In this document: piece by piece, positions 60,045 to 64,000 of the stretch | Layout of the letters: the number at the start of each line of letters is the position of its first letter | Position numbering within the stretch: position 1 is the stretch's first letter | NCBI GenBank assembly: GCA_039111635.1 | Contig: JBCAQO010000001.1 | Location: 806,001 to 870,000 of the forward strand | Direction: 5' to 3' | Source: Heterobasidion occidentale | Taxonomy: Eukaryota > Basidiomycota > Agaricomycetes > Russulales > Bondarzewiaceae | DNA: 64,000 bases | Position numbers and translations under genes: made by a program | Notes under the pieces: generated by a model | What the model was told of the DNA's origin: nothing | The model's database searches: none | What the model saw: the letters and a program-made list of their open reading frames with translations, nothing else

Positions 60045-63000
60045 ATGGCCTCCTCCTCCACTCCCACCCCGCTTGACCTCCCCCCCCATCTCCCCTACCC
60101 CCTCTCCGTCCTCTCTCTCCATCCGCGACCAGGCGACACCATCGCCCGCGGCGACCGCCTCCTCACCTACTCCTTCGCCGCGAACCCACCGGATGCGCCC
60201 CCGGACATCCGCTTCGGCACATGGGACTCCCCCCTCGACGGCGTCCTCGCTCGCTGGAACATCAAAGAACGCGACATCGTCTCTGCGCGCAGGGCACACA
60301 CCACCCCCGCCCTCCTCGTACAGGAGCAGTGCAAGCACGAGGTCCAGATGGGTGGCCTCTGCGCCATCTGCGGAAAGGACATGACCAGGTGCGCACGCCC
60401 GCACCCGCACCCGCACCCGCACCCGCCCGTCCTCCCGGGTGGCCCGCTCACGCCCGTCCAGCTTCGACTACACGGGCTTCTCCGACGCCTCCCGCGCCTC
60501 CATCCAGATGACCCACTCCGCCAACGGCCCCACCGTCTCCCTCGAAGAGGCCCGCCGCATCGAGCGCGAGTCCGCTCAGCACCTCCTCAACTCCCGCAGG
60601 CTCTCCCTCATCGTCGACCTCGACCAGACCATCGTACACGCCACCGTCGATCCCACCGTCGGCGAGTGGATCGCAGAGGGCGAGGCATGGGAAGCTCGCA
60701 GGGCAAAGCGCATCGCAGCCGCAAAGCACACCCCGGCCGACGGTGACCCCGACCCCGACCCCGATCCTGACCCCGGCCCGGACGATGACGACGACGACGA
60801 GGTCAACCCAAACTGGGAGGCCCTCAAGGACGTCAAAAAATTCAGACTCGGTCCCGAGTCCTTCGCCGCCCTCCCCGGCCGCCCTCCCCGATTCCTCCCC
60901 AAGGAAAAGACCATCGAGAACCAGGGCTGCCTCTACTACGTCAAGCCGAGGTACGTCCCATCGCGACCCCCATCGCTCCCCGCCTCCAACGCCCCCCGCA
61001 GACCCGGTTGGCAGGAGTTCCTCACCAGCACAGCGACCAAGTATGAAATGCACGTTTATACAATGGGTACGCGCGCTTACGCTGAGGAAGTGTGTGCCGC
61101 TATCGATCCCGACGGCAAGTACTTTGGCGGTCGTCTCCTCAGCCGCGACGAGAGTGGCAGTGCGTCCCCGTTCTCTTCCTCGCTCTTCCCGAGTGGCGCC
61201 CTGACGGGGAGACTCATCCATCGCTTCCCAGGTATGACCCAGAAGAGCCTCCATCGCCTCTTCCCCGTGGACACCTCCATGGTCGTCATCATCGATGATC
61301 GCGCCGACGTCTGGGAGTGGAGCCCCAACCTCGTCAAGGTCATCCCTTGTCAGCGCGCTTTCTTCTCCCGCAGTTCGCCGCGCGCTCACGCTCGTCCCTT
61401 CAGATGACTTCTTCGTCGGCATCGGCGACATCAACTCGGCCTTTTGCCCAAAATCGACCCCTTCTCGGCCGTCGTACCGAGCGACAGAACCCCTCCACCC
61501 ACCCCGTCCTCCCCCACCCTCTCCGACGCGTCCTCCGACACCCTCGTCTCTTCCTCCTCGCAAGACGATCCCGGCGTCTCCACCCTCGAGGCGGAAGAAA
61601 AAGCCGAGGCGCTCAACAAGACGATGATCACCCAGAACTCGCTCGCCCTCGAGGCGCAGGTCGAGCAGCGGCCGCTCGCGCGGAAGCAGGAGGAGCTGCA
61701 AGAGTCCGCGTCCGACGAGCCCGCGCCCGAGCAGCCCAGCGCGCCGGCCGACGCGCGCGCTGAAAAAGAGGCCCTCCGAGGGAGAAGCACGCGCGCAAGG
61801 CGCTGCTGAGGAACGACGACGCCGAGCTGCAGCGCGTCGCCAAGGTGCGTCTTCTCGCCGCGCGCGCATCGTGTCCTCTCGGGGGCGTGATCGCGAACAC
61901 GTCGCTCAAAACGAATATGCAGCTCCTCGACGAGGTGCACAAGCGCTTCTTCGACGCCTACGACCGGCGCCCGCCCGACAGCCACCACGCGAAGAACCAC
62001 GCGCACGCGCACTCGCCCAGCGCGACCCTGCGACTGAACCGCTCCGCGGACACCTACGACGCCACGGTGAGCCCCTCGTCTCGCGCCCGCCCGCGTGCCA
62101 GTGCCATTCTGACCGGACCCCGCGCGGCGCGCGGCACACAGCGCATCATCCCGCGCATGCGGATGGAGACGTTCAAGGGCGTGCACATCGTGTTCTCGAG
62201 CGTGATCCCGCTCGACACGCGCCCCGAGACGACGGAGATATGGCGCATGGCGCGCGCGTTCGGGGCGACCTGCCACACCGAGCTCTCGAGCAAGGTCACG
62301 CACGTCGTCGCCGCAAAGGTGCGCCTCGCACCGCTTGTTCTACGGGGGCACCGTGGCTGACTCTTCGCGCCCGCGCGCGCTCTTTCTCTCTGTCGCTGTC
62401 TCCCGCTCGCAGCGCGGCACGGTGAAAGGTGGACACGGCGCGGAAGCGCGGGATCTGCGTCGTCTGGGTCGCGTGGTTCACGGACTCGGTCGCGCGGTGG
62501 GCGCGGCAGGACGAGGCGCCGTACCTGATGGCCGACCCGCCGCGGCGCGCGGGCGCGGGCGCGCGCGAGGAGCAGGAGCAGGAGCAGGACGGGACGGACA
62601 CGGCGAGCTCGTCGCCTGCGCTCGAGGCGCAGCAGATCTCGTCTGACCCGGAGCCGGACGCGGATGATTGGGACACGGAGCCGGGGGCGCGGGGCGAGGA
62701 GGGGCGGGGGGCGGGAGCTGGGGCGGGGCGGGAGCTGGGGCGGGGGAGCGGGAGCGGGAGGGGTGCGGGGGGACGTGAAGGCGCGGGGGCGGGTGGGGGT
62801 GTTGGCCGCGTCTGGGTCTGGGTCGGGGTCTGTGGGGAGCGCGTCGGAGGCGGGGAGTGAGGACGGGAGCGAGGACGGCGGCGGCGGTGGCGGTGGCGGT
62901 GGCGGTGGTGGGGGGAACGAAAGCGCGATCCAGGCGCTGCTGGCGGCGGAGATGCCGTCCGAGGCGTCGGGGGAGGAGGCCGGCGGCTGGACGAGGTGGA

Positions 63001-63698
63001 TTGGGCGCTGATGAGTAATGAGGTGGACGAGTTGATGAACGAGAGCGATGACGAGGATGAGGGCGGGGGTGATGGCGAGGGACGGGATGGCGAGGGCGGG
63101 CGGAGCGCGGAGGAGAGCTGGACGGACGAGTCGAACAGTGTTATCAGGTGCGTCTCTCTCGGCTCGCGCGCGCTCGCTTCTGGACGCTGAACCCCCGTGT
63201 GTTCTTCTGCCCGCCTGCCTGTCCGCTCGCTTGCGCGTGCTCTCGCTCTTGCAGCAGCGCGACGTCGACGCCGCGGACGAAGCGCAAGCGCGTGCGCAGC
63301 CTGACGCCGTCCGATGGCGGCGGGGGCGTGAACGGGGCCGCGGACGGCGAGGAGGACGACGAGCTGCGCTCGCCGCTCGCGAAGCGGAAGAGGCTCGTGG
63401 AGGAGCGGCGCAACTCGTCGAAGCTGCGCGAGGCGTTCTCTGTCGACGAGCTGCGCGCGCGCGAGGGCGAGGGCGAGATGGATGGTGCTGTGGGGCGGAC
63501 GTGCAGGTTGGAGCTGGGGCTGGAGACGGGGTGTTGCCAGCGCCTGTGCTTGGAGTGGTTGCGGAGGAGGAGGAGGAGGAGGAGGAGGAGGAGGAGGTTG
63601 AGAGCGGTGGGAAGGCGGAAAAAGAGGAGGAAGAGGAAGAGGAAGACGACGACGACGACGATGACGACGACGACGATAGTGATGACGACGAGGAGGAA

Positions 63699-63730
<32 letters not shown>

Positions 63731-63767
63731 CTTTTTGGCGCGCGAGCTGCAGGAGGAGCTGGGATGA
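60045..63767 (+). CDS. FCP1: RNA polymerase II CTD phosphatase FCP1, frame broken at several points
   Basis: Dephosphorylates the Pol II C-terminal domain and recycles the polymerase. The start at 60045 gives MASSSTPTPLDLPPHLPYPL; CKHEVQMGGLCAICGKDMT is a zinc-like Cys cluster. The catalytic DxDxT motif is LIVDLDQTIVHATVDP (about 60610), with HVYTMGTRAYAEEV, VVIIDDRADVWEWSPNLVKV and YDFFVGIGDINSAF completing the phosphatase domain. A BRCT domain follows (GVHIVFSSVIPLDTRPETTE, ATCHTELSSKVTHVVA, GICVVWVAWFTDSVARW). The C-terminus is long and mostly Gly/Ala, Glu and Asp, ending DFLARELQEELG. Single-base gaps are inferred at 61442-61445 (T4 for T5), 61780-61782 (G3 for G4), 62987 (C1 for C2) and 63492-63495 (G4 for G5), and probably one at about 62700-62780. 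At 62427 either an extra G or a later acceptor is needed. Confidence 0.9.
60397..60424 (+). repeat. CGCACC microsatellite inside an FCP1 intron
   Basis: Repeated CGCACC units after the donor GTGCGC of the first FCP1 intron (about 60389-60460). Tandem GC-rich sequence in an intron; no function inferred. Confidence 0.6.
62876..62911 (+). repeat. GGCGGT microsatellite coding a Gly run in FCP1
   Basis: A (GGCGGT)n-like stretch that encodes about 13 glycines in the FCP1 tail (frame of GSEDGSEDGGGG). Repeat-length variation is likely among strains. Confidence 0.6.
63564..63733 (+). repeat. GAG/GAC microsatellites coding the acidic FCP1 tail
   Basis: GAGGAGGAG units (63564-63600), then GAAGAGGAGG and GACGACGAC units (63620-63733), encoding runs of Glu and Asp before the conserved LARELQEELG end. 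A similar acidic end occurs in FCP1 of other fungi, where it binds TFIIF/TFIIB; here it is long and slippage-prone. Confidence 0.7.
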
Positions 63768-64000
63768 CCGGTCGACGTCGGTCGGCCTTTGCTTGCTTTC
63801 TGCGCGCGTGGGCGGGCGGGTTCGCTGCGTGATCTTCTCATCTGTTCGGGTTGCTCTCATTACTAGGCTGTATCCACTATCGGTTCCTCTCGGGCTCTCC
63901 CCTCCCTCCCCTCTTCCCTGTCTCTTCGTTCGCAGCGGGTGCTCTCGCCCTCCCTCATCTCCTCGCTCGGCCACATCGGATCTCACGACTACTACATCGG

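Noticed and set aside
60448..63841. Long minus-strand frames (473, 290 and 595 codons) opposite FCP1
   Set aside because: They are Arg/Ala/Ser/Pro-rich shadows in very GC-rich DNA. The plus strand carries the FCP1 motifs in order.

Overview
The window is nuclear DNA from a filamentous basidiomycete, almost certainly an agaricomycete. The evidence is dense short introns (mostly about 45-70 nt, GT-AG), a histone H3 gene cut by five introns, divergent and convergent spacing of a few hundred bases, agaricomycete-type F-box proteins, a lineage-specific multi-pass membrane protein, a secreted GH28 pectinase, and fungal forms of SNF1, SLY1, CSC1, RIM9/PalI, WBP11 and FCP1. I saw no tRNA, rRNA, CRISPR array or intact transposon.

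Layout. 1-8 kb (+): 3' end of a Pumilio-type RNA-binding protein, a vacuolar carboxypeptidase Y, an MFS transporter, a decayed tandem copy of that transporter, and a coiled-coil protein. 8-12 kb (+): SNF1/AMPK catalytic subunit and histone H3. 12.5-15 kb (-): GH28 pectinase. 15-26 kb: WBP11 splicing factor (+), then on the minus strand an Fhit-type HIT hydrolase, a multi-pass membrane protein, a long Ser/Pro-rich protein with a conserved C-terminus, and two F-box proteins. 27-37 kb (-): saposin-containing sphingomyelinase-like phosphodiesterase, a doubtful small ORF and a CSC1/TMEM63 channel. 37-49 kb: a small MGC protein (-), SLY1 (+), mitochondrial GHITM/MICS1 (-), a TBL1/SIF2 WD40 protein (-), a DCAF11 WD40 protein (+) and a beta-trefoil-like protein (+). 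49.8-64 kb: secreted agmatinase-like ureohydrolase (+), RIM9/PalI (-), GNAT acetyltransferase (-), eEF2 (+), an APH-fold kinase (+) and the Pol II CTD phosphatase FCP1 (+) in very GC-rich DNA.

Most genes are housekeeping and do not form one pathway; I found no biosynthetic cluster and no convincing new system. The strongest unexpected signal is a recurring pattern: at least eleven sites in eight or more otherwise conserved genes need exactly one extra base, nearly always in a short homopolymer, to restore the family reading frame. This most simply means one-base deletions in the assembly, so intron predictions near these sites should be treated with care. Other points of note are a tandem MFS pseudogene, GC-AG introns in eEF2 and in the coiled-coil gene, a signal peptide on the agmatinase-like enzyme, and the strand-asymmetric GC-rich block at 58.7-63.8 kb.
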